From Nocardioides sp. (GTDB lineage Bacteria; Actinomycetota; Actinomycetes; Propionibacteriales; Nocardioidaceae), in the NCBI GenBank assembly GCA_002729525.1, contig PBYI01000051.1, positions 62,001-126,000 on the forward strand: a DNA stretch of 64,000 nt, in the 5' to 3' direction. Below, piece after piece: positions 32,301 to 41,293 of this stretch (within the stretch, counting starts at the first letter, position 1; each line of letters begins with the position of its first letter). Position numbers and translations under genes: made by a program. The notes under the pieces were generated by a model. The model was not told the origin of the DNA. It worked only from the letters and a program-made list of their open reading frames with translations, and did not search any database.

Positions 32301-32873
32301 TCAGAACGGGGGCTCGTCGCTGCTGCCGCCGACGCCGGGGGCACCCCACGGGTCGTCGCCGCCGCGACCGCCGCCGCCCCCGCCCGAGGACGGAGCCGGG
32401 GTCGACCACGGGTCGTCGCCACCGCGACCCCCGCCGGACGACTGGCCGCCGCCCCCGTAGGAGCCGCCACCGCCCCCGCCGCCGTAGCCGCCGCCCCCGC
32501 CGCCGGAGCGGCTGGCGCGCTGGACCTTGGCGGTGGCGTAGCGGAGCGACGGGCCGACCTCGTCGACCTCGAGCTCCATGACGGTGCGGCGCTCGCCCTC
32601 GCGGGTCTCGTAGGAGCGCTGCTTGAGGCGGCCCTGGACGACCACTCGCATGCCCTTGACCAGGGACTCCGCGACGTTCTCGGCCGGCTGGCGCCACACC
32701 GAGCAGGACAGGAACAGCGCTTCGCCGTCCTTCCACTCGTTGGACTGCCGGTCGAAGGTGCGCGGGGTCGAGGCGATCCGGAAGTTCGCCACGGGTGCGC
32801 CCGAGGGCGTGAAACGCAGCTCGGGGTCGTCGACCAGGTTGCCGACGACGGTGATGACGGTCTCGCCTGCCAT
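32301..32873 (-). CDS. ssb: single-stranded DNA-binding protein
   Basis: 190 residues. OB fold in residues 1-112 ([22 protein letters not shown] is the typical beginning, here residues 3-24; [14 protein letters not shown] later), a Gly/Pro-rich disordered linker with many [12 protein letters not shown] runs, and the acidic partner-binding tip DEPPF at the C-terminus. This is the main SSB, in the conserved place between rpsF and rpsR. ATG 32873; 134 nt from rpsF. Confidence 0.96.
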   Translation of the reverse strand: MAGETVITVVGNLVDDPELRFTPSGAPVANFRIASTPRTFDRQSNEWKDGEALFLSCSVWRQPAENVAESLVKGMRVVVQGRLKQRSYETREGERRTVMELEVDEVGPSLRYATAKVQRASRSGGGGGGYGGGGGGGSYGGGGQSSGGGRGGDDPWSTPAPSSGGGGGGRGGDDPWGAPGVGGSSDEPPF

Positions 32874-32953
32874 GTCAGGACTCCTGAGGGTTCGGGATGA
32901 CGGTGGTGCGGTCGCGACTCATGCTCGCCCCTCGCGCCGACAGGCGGTAGGGG

Positions 32954-32962
32954 CTATCCACA
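32954..32962 (+). promoter_or_regulatory. DnaA-box-like site between rpsF and ssb
   Basis: CTATCCACA, one change from TTATCCACA. Lies in the 134-nt rpsF-ssb gap. Listed because similar sites flank the operon at 33441 and precede dnaB. Confidence 0.35.
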
Positions 32963-33007
32963 GGCCCGTGGGCCGGTGGACGCGAGCAGCGGAGCAGCAG
33001 GGGTGGC

Positions 33008-33298
33008 TCAGGCCCAGTTGGGCCGGAGCACCTTGGTGCGCAGCACCGACTCGTTCAGCGTGAGCTGACGGTCGAGCTCCTTGACCGACGCAGGCTCGGC
33101 CTGCAGGGTCATGACGGCGTAGATGCCCTCCGAGAACTTGTTGATCTCGTAGGCCAGGCGACGACGTCCCCAGACGTCGATGCCGTCGACGGTTCCACCG
33201 TCCTTGCGGATCACCTCGAGGTACTTGTCGAGCGACGGCTGAACCGTCCGCTCCTCGAGACTCGGGTCGAGGATGACCATCACTTCGTATGCGCGCAA
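33008..33298 (-). CDS. rpsF: 30S ribosomal protein S6
   Basis: 96 residues: [18 protein letters not shown], the family start, and [22 protein letters not shown]. The TTG at 33298 is chosen because AGGAGG lies 10-11 nt upstream and the fold begins there. First gene of the rpsF-ssb-rpsR-rplI operon. A 7-bp hairpin in the leader (33327-33345) could be part of S6:S18 autoregulation. The C-terminus is LRPNWA, without the Glu tail that RimK extends in E. coli. Confidence 0.96.
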   Translation of the reverse strand: MRAYEVMVILDPSLEERTVQPSLDKYLEVIRKDGGTVDGIDVWGRRRLAYEINKFSEGIYAVMTLQAEPASVKELDRQLTLNESVLRTKVLRPNWA

Positions 33299-33326
33299 AG
33301 CGTCTCCACCTCCTTCGGACTTGGCG

Positions 33327-33345
33327 GCCGCGGTCTCTCCGCGGC
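33327..33345 (-). promoter_or_regulatory. leader hairpin upstream of rpsF
   Basis: Perfect 7-bp stem GCCGCGG / CCGCGGC with a 5-nt loop, about 10 nt before the rpsF Shine-Dalgarno. S6:S18 autoregulatory leaders are known in this operon; whether this hairpin is that element is an inference from position. Confidence 0.35.
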
Positions 33346-33440
33346 AGGAGGGCCTTGCATCGTGCTCGCGCCACGCCCGTCGGTGGGCGCGCGGTGAGGA
33401 CAGGACAAGGTAGCAATCCGGCGGGGTGCCGCTCCAATCC

Positions 33441-33449
33441 GTGTCCACA
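33441..33449 (+). promoter_or_regulatory. DnaA-box-like site upstream of rpsF
   Basis: GTGTCCACA, one change from TTGTCCACA, in the rpsF-kinase divergent region beside a candidate -35 (TTGGAG on the minus strand, 33433-33438). Confidence 0.35.
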
Positions 33450-33516
33450 GGCCGCGCGACGGTGCCGGCCGCGCGCGGCGCGGTTGCGGACGGCGTACGA
33501 CGGGCAGGGTGCGGGC

Positions 33517-34419
33517 GTGCTGCCCTCACCGACCCGCGTGGCCGATCCGGCGACGGCGCGCACACCGGGGCCGGTGCCCCGGACGACCGGTGATGCCGTC
33601 GGCGGACGGTACGTGCTGCTCGACGTCGTCGGCACCGGCGGGATGGGCACCGTCCACCGCGCCTGGGACCTCCAGGACCAGCGGCTCGTCGCGGTGAAGT
33701 CGGTGCGGCACGCCGACGACCCGTCGCTCACCCGGTTCGCCCGCGAGCAGTCCCTGGGCGTCGACCACCCGCACGTCGCGGCCCCCGGCGGCTGGGTCGG
33801 TACGCCGGGTGGTGGCGCGTTCGCGGTCGGGCTCGCCACCGGCGGCACGCTGCACGACCTCCTCGCCGAGCTCGGCCCGCTCGCCCCGCGGGTCGTGGTC
33901 GACCTGCTCGACCAGATCCTCGCGGGGCTGGAGGCGCTGCACGCGGCCGGCGTGGTGCACCGCGACGTGAAGCCGGCCAACCTGCTGCTCGACGCCAGCC
34001 CCGGCGGCCGCCCGCACGTGTACGTCGCCGACCTCGGCGTGGCCGGGCTGCTGGGTGACCCGGCCCCGGTGGGCGAGGGTCCGGGGACGCCGGGCTACGC
34101 CGCGCCCGAGCAGCTTGCCGGCGCGGCGCCCGACGTACGGCAGGACCTGCACGCGGTCGGGGTCGTCGGGCTGGAGCTGCTCGGGCTCGTGTCGGCCGGT
34201 GGGTCGCTCGAGCCGGCGCCGGGCGCACCGGACCGGCTGGTCGACCTGCTGCTCGCCTGCGCCTGCGACGACCCGGCCGCGCGGCCACCGACGGCCGACC
34301 TGGTGCGCGACGCGCTCACCCGCTGCGGGCCCTACCCGCCGTCGCCGTACCCCGTGGTGCCGGACCGGCTCGGCCCGGTCGAGGTGCCGGTGCCGGTGGC
34401 ACGGCGGCGGCTGACATAA
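33517..34419 (+). CDS. soluble Ser/Thr protein kinase (PknB-like catalytic domain)
   Basis: 300 residues, kinase domain only, no membrane helix or PASTA part. All catalytic elements are present: [36 protein letters not shown] (DLG for DFG) and [10 protein letters not shown]. The domain starts near residue 30. The GTG at 33517 is a likely start, or GTG 33538. Convergent with the double-FHA protease, whose FHA domains bind phosphothreonine; a functional pair is an inference. Confidence 0.9.
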   Translation: MLPSPTRVADPATARTPGPVPRTTGDAVGGRYVLLDVVGTGGMGTVHRAWDLQDQRLVAVKSVRHADDPSLTRFAREQSLGVDHPHVAAPGGWVGTPGGGAFAVGLATGGTLHDLLAELGPLAPRVVVDLLDQILAGLEALHAAGVVHRDVKPANLLLDASPGGRPHVYVADLGVAGLLGDPAPVGEGPGTPGYAAPEQLAGAAPDVRQDLHAVGVVGLELLGLVSAGGSLEPAPGAPDRLVDLLLACACDDPAARPPTADLVRDALTRCGPYPPSPYPVVPDRLGPVEVPVPVARRRLT

Positions 34420-34445
34420 CCGTGGTCCGACCGCCGCGGCGGAGA

Positions 34446-34504
34446 TAGTCCCTAACGCAAATCACGTCCCAAGCACCGGATCACGTGATTTACGTAAGGG
34501 ACTA
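34446..34504. terminator. bidirectional hairpin between kinase and FHA-protease genes
   Basis: 22-nt arms (34446-34467 and 34483-34504) with two mismatches and a 15-nt loop. Arm core is AATCACGT / ACGTGATT and the outer end TAGTCCCT / AGGGACTA. Lies between stops at 34419 (+) and 34519 (-), noticeably A+T-richer than its surroundings. Confidence 0.65.
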
Positions 34505-34518
34505 CCCGGCAAGCGCGA

Positions 34519-36645
34519 TCACGGAGCCAGCGTCGCCTCGGTCGAGGCCACCACCCCGCCGTCCTGGCCGGCGAGGAAGTCGGAGCCGATCGTGGTGGCG
34601 CCCGAGGGCACGTCGACGGGGACGCCGAGGCAGACCGTGTCGGCGCCGAACGACCACGTGTCCTGCGTGGTGCCGAGCTCGGAGCCGTCGGCGGTGAACC
34701 GCACGCCGACGGGGGTGCCGTCGGCGAGGCCGTCGACGAGGTAGAGCACGAAGACGGTGTCGCCGGGGCCGACGCCGGACAGGGTGGTGCCGACGTCGTC
34801 GTTGCAGGCCGCGGCCGGGTCGGTGGTCCAGCCGACCGCGTCGAAGACGGCGTCGGAGGGGTCGGTGCCGGTGGGCATGGAGTCGAGGAACGGCGAGACG
34901 TACGACGGGTCGCCGCCCTGCTCGGCGATCTCCAGGATGTCGGCGGCCAGGTCGACCGGCCGGATCAGGGCGGACCCGCCAGTGAACTCGCCGCCCTCGC
35001 CCTGGCTGGTCGCGGCGGTGATGACGGCGCTGTTCACGCCGACGAGCTGGCCGGAGTTGTCGATCGAGGCGCCGCCGGAGTTGCCGGACCCGATCCGGAT
35101 GTCGGAGTCGATCTCGGCGCGGCTCGACCCGATCACCGCGTCGGCGCGGAACGTCGACACGACGCCGCGGGTGACGGTGAGCGCCCGGTCGAGCGGGTTG
35201 TCCAGGCCGAGGCCGGCGATCGCGGGGAAGCCCAGCGCGGTGATCTCGTCACCCGTGCGCAGGTCGTCGCTGACCCCCATCGGCATCGGCTCGGGCAGGT
35301 CCATCTCCGACGGCTCCATCGGGTTGCCGTCGGCGTCGGCCACGATCCTGAGCACGGCGAGGTCGAGCACGCCGTCGGCGACGATCGTCTCGGCCTGGAA
35401 CCGCGGCTCCGCCGGGGTGTCGTCGTCGTCGGAGACCAGCGCGATGAGCAGCGTGTCCGGGTCGTCCTCGCCGATGCCGAGCCCGGGCGCCGAGGGCTGG
35501 GCGACGTGGGCGTTGGTGAGGATCAGGCCGTCGGACGTCACGATCGAGCCGGAGCCGGTGTAGACGGGTACGCCGCCGGACTCGGCGATGATGAACACGC
35601 TCGCCTGCTTGGCCCGGTCGAGCTCGGCGTCGCTCAGCACGCCCGGGTCGTCGTCGGTGCCGTCACCGGTCGCGGCCTGCTGCGAACCGCCCGTCGCACC
35701 GGACGTCCCCGAGCTCGACCCGCCCGCCACCGGCTCGGTGCCGCCGCCGTCGTCGAGCACGACCAGCGCGCCGACGACCACGCCGACCACGAGCACGAGT
35801 GCTGCGACCAGCACGACCGGGACCCAGCGCTTGCGCCGCCGGCGGGCGAGCGTCGCCGCCGCCTGCTGCGGGGCGACGACCGGCACGAGCTCGAGCTCGT
35901 GTCCTGCGGTGGGGTGCCCGAGGCTGACCTCGGTCGGCTCCTCGAGCTTGAACGACGTACGCCGCTCGCCGCCGACGTACGTGCCGCTCGTCGACCGGTC
36001 GACCCACCACCAGCCGTCCGGCCGCGGCTCCAGGACCGCGTGCAGGCGCGACACGGCCGGGTCGTCGACCGACACCTCGACCTGCGGGTCGCGGCCGACA
36101 CCGACCGGACGGCCCCAGCCGAAGCGCAGGTCGCCACCCACCCGACGGCGCACGAGCAGACCCGGGCCGCCCATCGGGTTGACGCCGCCGACCATCGTCG
36201 GGGTCAGCTCGCCCGAGGGCGGACGCCCCATCGGCGACGGTGACGGTGCCGTGGCGGGAAACGGCGACGGAGCCGGAGCCGCGGCCGGCGGCGGCGGGAA
36301 CCCGGCCGGCGGGGGCGGTACGGGCGGCTGCGCGGGCGCCGCCGCGGCGGTGACCTCCACCGTCACCTCGACGCCCTCGCCCGGCTCACCGACCGTCACC
36401 ACGGTCGTGCCGGTGAGGGGTGCCCGCTCGACGCGCCGCCCGTCGACGTACGTGCCGACCGAGCTGCCCACGTCGATGACCTCCCAGCCGTCACCGGCGG
36501 CCGTCGGGCGGATCTCGGCGTGCCGTCGCGACACCGTCGGTGCGATGAGGACGACGTCCGCGCCGGCATCGCGGCCGACCGTGAAGGTGCGCGGCGCGTC
36601 GGCGGTCCACGCGCGTCCGAGGGCGGTGATGCGGATCGGGCTCAT
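34519..36645 (-). CDS. double-FHA, transmembrane, trypsin-like serine protease
   Basis: 708 residues. FHA domain 1 (residues ~10-95: TFTVGRDAGADVVL, SRRHAEI, SVGTYVDG), a Pro/Ala-rich linker, FHA domain 2 (~185-275: VGVGRDPQVEVSV, SRLHAVLEPR, TSGTYVGG), one membrane helix (about 300-325), then a trypsin-fold domain outside. The triad is visible: His in TNAHVA, Asp in VLDLAVLRI, Ser in GSGNSGGASID. Two late Cys may form a disulfide. So phosphothreonine sensing inside may set protease activity outside (inference). ATG 36645. Convergent with the kinase. Confidence 0.9.
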   Translation of the reverse strand: MSPIRITALGRAWTADAPRTFTVGRDAGADVVLIAPTVSRRHAEIRPTAAGDGWEVIDVGSSVGTYVDGRRVERAPLTGTTVVTVGEPGEGVEVTVEVTAAAAPAQPPVPPPPAGFPPPPAAAPAPSPFPATAPSPSPMGRPPSGELTPTMVGGVNPMGGPGLLVRRRVGGDLRFGWGRPVGVGRDPQVEVSVDDPAVSRLHAVLEPRPDGWWWVDRSTSGTYVGGERRTSFKLEEPTEVSLGHPTAGHELELVPVVAPQQAAATLARRRRKRWVPVVLVAALVLVVGVVVGALVVLDDGGGTEPVAGGSSSGTSGATGGSQQAATGDGTDDDPGVLSDAELDRAKQASVFIIAESGGVPVYTGSGSIVTSDGLILTNAHVAQPSAPGLGIGEDDPDTLLIALVSDDDDTPAEPRFQAETIVADGVLDLAVLRIVADADGNPMEPSEMDLPEPMPMGVSDDLRTGDEITALGFPAIAGLGLDNPLDRALTVTRGVVSTFRADAVIGSSRAEIDSDIRIGSGNSGGASIDNSGQLVGVNSAVITAATSQGEGGEFTGGSALIRPVDLAADILEIAEQGGDPSYVSPFLDSMPTGTDPSDAVFDAVGWTTDPAAACNDDVGTTLSGVGPGDTVFVLYLVDGLADGTPVGVRFTADGSELGTTQDTWSFGADTVCLGVPVDVPSGATTIGSDFLAGQDGGVVASTEATLAP

Positions 36646-36783
36646 GCGTTCCTCCGGGTCGGTGCGTCCGGTTCGACCCGGCGCCACAGCACTCCTTGCC
36701 CAGCATCGCAGCAGCCCAACCCGGGGGGCGACCCCTCGCCCTGCCGGTCCGGACCGTCGGCGCTCCCACCTACGCTGACCGGC

Positions 36784-37584
36784 ATGGCTACCGCGATCCC
36801 GATCGGCGCCCACGTCGACCAGACCGACCCGATCGCCGAGGCCGCCGCCCGGCAGGCGCCCCTGGTGCAGTTCTTCCTCGGCGACCCGCAGAGCTACAAG
36901 GGCCCGGCGTGGGCCTACGAGGGTGGCCCAGAGCAGCTGCGCGCCGACGCCGAGGCAGCGGGCGTCGACCTCTACGTCCACGCGCCGTACCTCGTCAACG
37001 TCGCCACGACCAACAACCGCATCCGCATCCCCAGCCGCAAGCTGCTCCAGCAGCACGTCGACGCGGCCGCGCTGATCGGCGCGAAGGGCCTGATCGTGCA
37101 CGGCGGCCACGTCAACAAGGCCGACGACCCCGCGAAGGGGTTCGACAACTGGCGCAAGGCGATCGACCAGACCGACCTCAAGGTGCCGCTGCTCATCGAG
37201 AACACCGCCGGCGGCGACAACGCGATGGCGCGCTACCTCGACCGGATCGGCATGGTGTGGGACGCCATCTCGGGCGCGGAGGGGTTCGACGACGTCGGGT
37301 TCTGCCTCGACACCTGCCACGCGCACGCCGGCGGGATGGACCTCGAGTCCGTCGTCGACGACGTCCGCGCGATCACCGGCCGGATCGACCTCATCCACTG
37401 CAACGACAGCCGCGACGAGGCCGACTCCGGCGCTGACCGGCACGAGAGCCTCGGCGCCGGCAAGGTCGACCCCGACCTGCTCGCCTCCGTCGTCCGCGAC
37501 GCCGGCGCACCCGTCGTCTGCGAGACGCCCGGCGGCCCCGAGCAGCACCTCGCCGACTTCGCCTGGCTGCGCGAGCGGGTCTGA
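36784..37584 (+). CDS. nfo: deoxyribonuclease IV (endonuclease IV family)
   Basis: AP-endonuclease of the Nfo family, cutting 5' to abasic sites; 266 residues in a TIM barrel with three metals. Ligand motifs: VHAPYLVN, VHGGHV, LIENTAGG, LDTCHAHAGG, IHCNDS, DRHESLGAG, CETPGG. Length typical. ATG 36784. Starts 138 nt from the divergent protease gene. Confidence 0.94.
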   Translation: MATAIPIGAHVDQTDPIAEAAARQAPLVQFFLGDPQSYKGPAWAYEGGPEQLRADAEAAGVDLYVHAPYLVNVATTNNRIRIPSRKLLQQHVDAAALIGAKGLIVHGGHVNKADDPAKGFDNWRKAIDQTDLKVPLLIENTAGGDNAMARYLDRIGMVWDAISGAEGFDDVGFCLDTCHAHAGGMDLESVVDDVRAITGRIDLIHCNDSRDEADSGADRHESLGAGKVDPDLLASVVRDAGAPVVCETPGGPEQHLADFAWLRERV

Positions 37585-37676
37585 CAAGACGCCACCCAGC
37601 ACCCAGCCCGGCACCCGCCCGCGACCGGCGAACCGGGTGGGCCGCGCCCACCCGTCCGTGCCCTAACCTCGGGGCC

Positions 37677-38831
37677 GTGACACAGGCGCTGACGGTCCGG
37701 ACCATCTCCGCCGACGCCCACCTGGACTTCCTCAGGTCCCGGCGCTCCGCGAGCTTCCTGCAGACGCCCGCGTGGGCGGCGGTGAAGAAGGAGTGGCGCG
37801 CGGAGTCGCTCGGCTGGTTCGCCGCCGACGACCCCGACACCCCGGTCGGCGCCGCGCTCGTGCTCAACCGCACGATCCCGCGCTCACGCCGCTGCCTGGC
37901 CTACCTGCCCGAGGGTCCGGTCATCGACTGGTCGAGCACCGACCTGGGCGACTGGCTGCGGCCGATGACCGCGCACCTGAAGAAGCAGGGTGCGTTCCTG
38001 GTGCGGATGGGCCCGCCCGTGGTCACCCGGCGCTGGGACGCCCCGACGATCAAGGCCGGCATCGCCGACGACGACGTACGCCGCCTCGCCGACCTGCCGC
38101 CGACGGTGCGGGAGCAGACCGGGGCGCGGGTCGTGGCCCAGCTGCGCGAGCTCGGCTGGACCCCGCCGCCCGAGGGCGAGGGGTTCGCCGCCGGGCAGCC
38201 GCGCTACGTGTTCGCCGTACCGCTGCGGGCGCCCGACGGCTCGGCGCTCGACGAGGACGCCGTGCTCAAGGGCATGAACCAGCAGTGGCGCCGCAACATC
38301 AAGAAGGCCGCCAAGAACGGCGTCGAGGTCACCGCCGCGACCGCCGAGACGCTGACCGCGGAGCTCGACGCCTTCCACGACCTCTACGTGCACACCGCCG
38401 AGCGCGACGGGTTCACCCCGCGCCCGCGCTCCTACTTCTCCACGATGTTCGACGCCCTCGGTGCCGAGGACGTCGACCGCATCCGGCTCTGGTCCGCCCG
38501 CCACGAGGGCGACCTCGTCGCCTCGACGATCGCGGTGCGCGTCGGCGGCCACGCCTGGTACTCCTACGGCGCCTCGTCTACGGAGAAGCGCGACGTCCGC
38601 GGCTCCAACGCCGTGCAGTGGGCGATGATCCGCGACGCCCTCGAGGCCGGCGCCGACGTCTACGACCTGCGCGGCATCACCGACACCCTCGACGCCGACG
38701 ACTCCCACGCCGGCCTCATCCAGTTCAAGGTCGGCACCGGCGGCGAGGCCGTCGAGTACGCCGGCGAGTGGGAGCTGCCGCTCAACCGCCTGATCGCCAA
38801 GGCCTTCTCCCTCTACATGGAGCGTCGATGA
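37677..38831 (+). CDS. FemAB family peptidoglycan bridge aminoacyltransferase (FemX-like)
   Basis: 384 residues of two GNAT-like halves. FemX-type enzymes use aminoacyl-tRNA to add the first bridge residue to lipid II; in LL-DAP actinobacteria this is Gly. Signatures: SASFLQTPAWAAVKKEW, RTIPRSRRCLAYLPEGP and the C-terminal SNAVQWAMIRDALEAGADVYDLRG region (two parts). GTG 37677. Its stop overlaps the ATG of the next gene (ATGA at 38828-38831), so the alanine-racemase-like product is made with it. Confidence 0.9.
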   Translation: MTQALTVRTISADAHLDFLRSRRSASFLQTPAWAAVKKEWRAESLGWFAADDPDTPVGAALVLNRTIPRSRRCLAYLPEGPVIDWSSTDLGDWLRPMTAHLKKQGAFLVRMGPPVVTRRWDAPTIKAGIADDDVRRLADLPPTVREQTGARVVAQLRELGWTPPPEGEGFAAGQPRYVFAVPLRAPDGSALDEDAVLKGMNQQWRRNIKKAAKNGVEVTAATAETLTAELDAFHDLYVHTAERDGFTPRPRSYFSTMFDALGAEDVDRIRLWSARHEGDLVASTIAVRVGGHAWYSYGASSTEKRDVRGSNAVQWAMIRDALEAGADVYDLRGITDTLDADDSHAGLIQFKVGTGGEAVEYAGEWELPLNRLIAKAFSLYMERR

Positions 38832-39874
38832 CCCTCACGCTCCACGTCGACGGCGACCGCTGGCGCGCCCACCTGCGCCGCACCGTCGAGGAGATGCCCG
38901 GCATCGCCCCCGTCGTGAAGGGCAACGGCTACGGGTTCACCCCCGGCCGGCTGGCCCGCCGCGCGGCGTGGTTGGGCGTCGACACCATCGCGGTCGGCAC
39001 GTACGAGGAGCTGCCCGAGGTCGCCGACCGGTACGACGGCTCGCTGCTGGTCCTCACGCCGTGGCGCCCCTTCAGCCCGGCCGTCGACCCCGCGCTGCAC
39101 CGCCGCGTCGTGCACACCGTCAGCCGGCTCGACGACGTCGCGGCGCTCGCCGAGCGGCAGCCCGGCGCCCGCGTGGTGCTGGAGCGGATGACCTCGATGC
39201 GCCGCCACGGCCTGGGCCGGCACGACCTCTGGGAGGCCTCGGAGCAGATGCGCCGCTCGCGGCTGCGGCCCGAGGGCGTCGCGCTGCACCTCCCGCTGAC
39301 CCGCGGCCGCCACCTGCCCGAGGTGCGCCGGCTGATGGAGGACGTCGTCGGCGCCGGCCTGGCCCGGCTCCCGGTCTGGGTGAGCCACCTGACGCCGTCC
39401 GAGCTCGGCACGCTGCGCGCGGAGTACCCGGACGTCACCTTCCGCCCGCGCACGGGCACTGCGCTGTGGCTCGGCGACCGCGGCGCGCTCCGGGTCACCG
39501 CCCGGGTGCTCGACGTGCACGCGGTCGAGCGCGGCGACGAGTACGGGTACCGCTCCCGCACCGCCCCCCGCGGCGGCCACCTGCTCGTGGTCAGCGGGGG
39601 CACCGCGCACGGCATCGGCCTGGAGGCGCCGACCGGCGACCTGTCGGCCCGCTCCCGCGCGGCGACCCTCGCCCGGGGCGGCTTGGACGCGGCCGGCCTG
39701 GCCCGGTCACCGTTCTGGATCGGCGGGCGGCAGCGGCTGTTCGCCGAGCCTCCGCACATGCAGGCCTCGATGCTGCTGGTCCCGCAGGGCGCGGCGGTAC
39801 CCGCCGTGGGCGACGAGGTCGACGTCCGGGTGCGCTACACGACCACGTCGTTCGACGCGGTCGTCGTCTCCTGA
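38828..39874 (+). CDS. alanine-racemase-like PLP-dependent protein
   Basis: 348 residues. PLP-Lys motif VVKGNGYGF near residue 28 corresponds to vvKAnAYGhG of alanine racemase; then DTIAVGTYEELPEV. The C-terminal beta domain has FRPRTGTALWLGDR and GDEYGYRSR. Sequence differs from true Alr, so substrate or racemase activity is uncertain; the FemAB coupling suggests a cell-wall amino-acid role (inference). The 3' end overlaps the convergent GT87 gene by 40 bp (39835-39874). Confidence 0.86.
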   Translation: MTLTLHVDGDRWRAHLRRTVEEMPGIAPVVKGNGYGFTPGRLARRAAWLGVDTIAVGTYEELPEVADRYDGSLLVLTPWRPFSPAVDPALHRRVVHTVSRLDDVAALAERQPGARVVLERMTSMRRHGLGRHDLWEASEQMRRSRLRPEGVALHLPLTRGRHLPEVRRLMEDVVGAGLARLPVWVSHLTPSELGTLRAEYPDVTFRPRTGTALWLGDRGALRVTARVLDVHAVERGDEYGYRSRTAPRGGHLLVVSGGTAHGIGLEAPTGDLSARSRAATLARGGLDAAGLARSPFWIGGRQRLFAEPPHMQASMLLVPQGAAVPAVGDEVDVRVRYTTTSFDAVVVS

Positions 39875-41286
39875 CCCGCCGCCTCGGCGGCGGACTCCAC
39901 GGGGTCGCGCTCGGCGGCGAGCAGGTCGTGGCGCGGGTCGAGCACGTCGCGCAGCACGAGCGCGACCAGCCAGCAGGTGCCGAGCACGTGCGCGAGCACG
40001 CCGACCCAGTAGAAGCCGGCCGCCCCGGAGCCGCCGGGCTGGAGGTAGCCGCCGACCCACCACCAGTAGAGCGCGAGGTGCAGCACCTCCCCGCCCTGCC
40101 AGACGAGCTGGTCGCGCCAGCGGGGCAGGGCCAGAGCGGCGAAGGGCAGGAGCCACACCGCCTGCCACGGGTCGTACGTCGTGCGCAGCAGCACCGCGCC
40201 GGCCAGCAGGAGGAGCACGGTCTGCTCCACCCGCGGCGGGCGGGGGGCGACGGCACCGGCCAGCAGCACCAGCAGGCACCACACCGCGACCAGCGCCCAC
40301 GCGACCGGGACCACCACCCCAGGCAGCCCGAACGCCTGGTCGAGCACCGCCCACACCGTGCCGGCCTCCGGGCCGCGCCCCGCCATCGTCGACCACGAGT
40401 CGAGGAACCGGCCCGGGCTCGAGAGCGCGGCCGGCAGGCAGGCGACGACGAAGGCGCCGACGCCTGACAGCAGCAGCGGACCGAGCTCGGCGCGCCGCCC
40501 CCGGCGTACGGCGTCCAGCACGAGCGCGGGAAGCAGCAGCGCGGGCCACATGCCCGCCGCGACACCGGCACCCAGCGCGAGCCCGGCGAGCACCGCCCGC
40601 CCACGCACCCACGCGAGCAGGGCGCCGGCGGCGAGCGCGACGGCGAGCAGGTCCCACGAGACGAGCCCGGCCAGCGCGAGCACCGGCGCGGCGGCGAACG
40701 CCGCGGCGTCCCAGGGTCGGCGGCGGTGGACCTGCGCGAGTGCGAGCACCGCCAGCATCGCCAGCCACGCCCACAGGACGGCGACGACCGCCACGAGCAC
40801 GCCCCGCTCGTGCAGCACGTCGGGGTCGTCGCCCAGCCGGGACGGCGCGACGGAGTAGCGGGCGTCGACGTCGGGGCTGCCGACGACGAGATGGGTGACG
40901 TGCGCCGACGCCCAGGCGACGACCCCGACCAGCGGTGGCCGCTCGTCCCAGTCGGCGTCGGGGTAGCGGCCGGACGTGCCCGAGTCGTCACCCCAGGGCC
41001 AGGCCAGCTCGGCCAGCCCGCCGCCGACGTACCCGGCGGCGACGTCGGAGGTGCACAGCCGCGCGTCGCCCGCCGTGCCACCCGACCAGTCGTCGGTGGC
41101 GCAGGCCGAGCGGGCGAGCATCCCCAGCGCGACGGTGAGCGCGGTGACCGCGAGCAGCACGCCGAGCACGCCCAGGCGCGCCCCGCGTCCGGCGCGCGGC
41201 CCGACCGGGCCGCCCACCACTGGGCTCAGGGCGCGCAGGACCCGGTTGTCCCGGGTCGGGTGGACGTGCTCGTCCGTGCTGCTCAC
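39835..41286 (-). CDS. glycosyltransferase family 87-like membrane protein
   Basis: 483 residues with about ten hydrophobic helices, first near residue 27. Asp/Arg-rich first exterior loop (WDERPPLVG), consistent with a GT-C polyprenyl-phosphate-sugar transferase such as PimE-like mannosyltransferases. GTG 41286 is 7 nt after the PBP stop, so it is likely cotranscribed with the PBP gene. Assignment rests on topology and on the recalled neighbourhood in Streptomyces. Confidence 0.75.
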   Translation of the reverse strand: MSSTDEHVHPTRDNRVLRALSPVVGGPVGPRAGRGARLGVLGVLLAVTALTVALGMLARSACATDDWSGGTAGDARLCTSDVAAGYVGGGLAELAWPWGDDSGTSGRYPDADWDERPPLVGVVAWASAHVTHLVVGSPDVDARYSVAPSRLGDDPDVLHERGVLVAVVAVLWAWLAMLAVLALAQVHRRRPWDAAAFAAAPVLALAGLVSWDLLAVALAAGALLAWVRGRAVLAGLALGAGVAAGMWPALLLPALVLDAVRRGRRAELGPLLLSGVGAFVVACLPAALSSPGRFLDSWSTMAGRGPEAGTVWAVLDQAFGLPGVVVPVAWALVAVWCLLVLLAGAVAPRPPRVEQTVLLLLAGAVLLRTTYDPWQAVWLLPFAALALPRWRDQLVWQGGEVLHLALYWWWVGGYLQPGGSGAAGFYWVGVLAHVLGTCWLVALVLRDVLDPRHDLLAAERDPVESAAEAAGQETTTASNDVVV

Positions 41287-41293
41287 GCGTCTG

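Noticed and set aside
34483..34504. CACGTG-containing hairpin as a third parS
   Set aside because: The core CACGTG is flanked differently (ACGTGATT) and does not match GTTTCACGTGAAAC.
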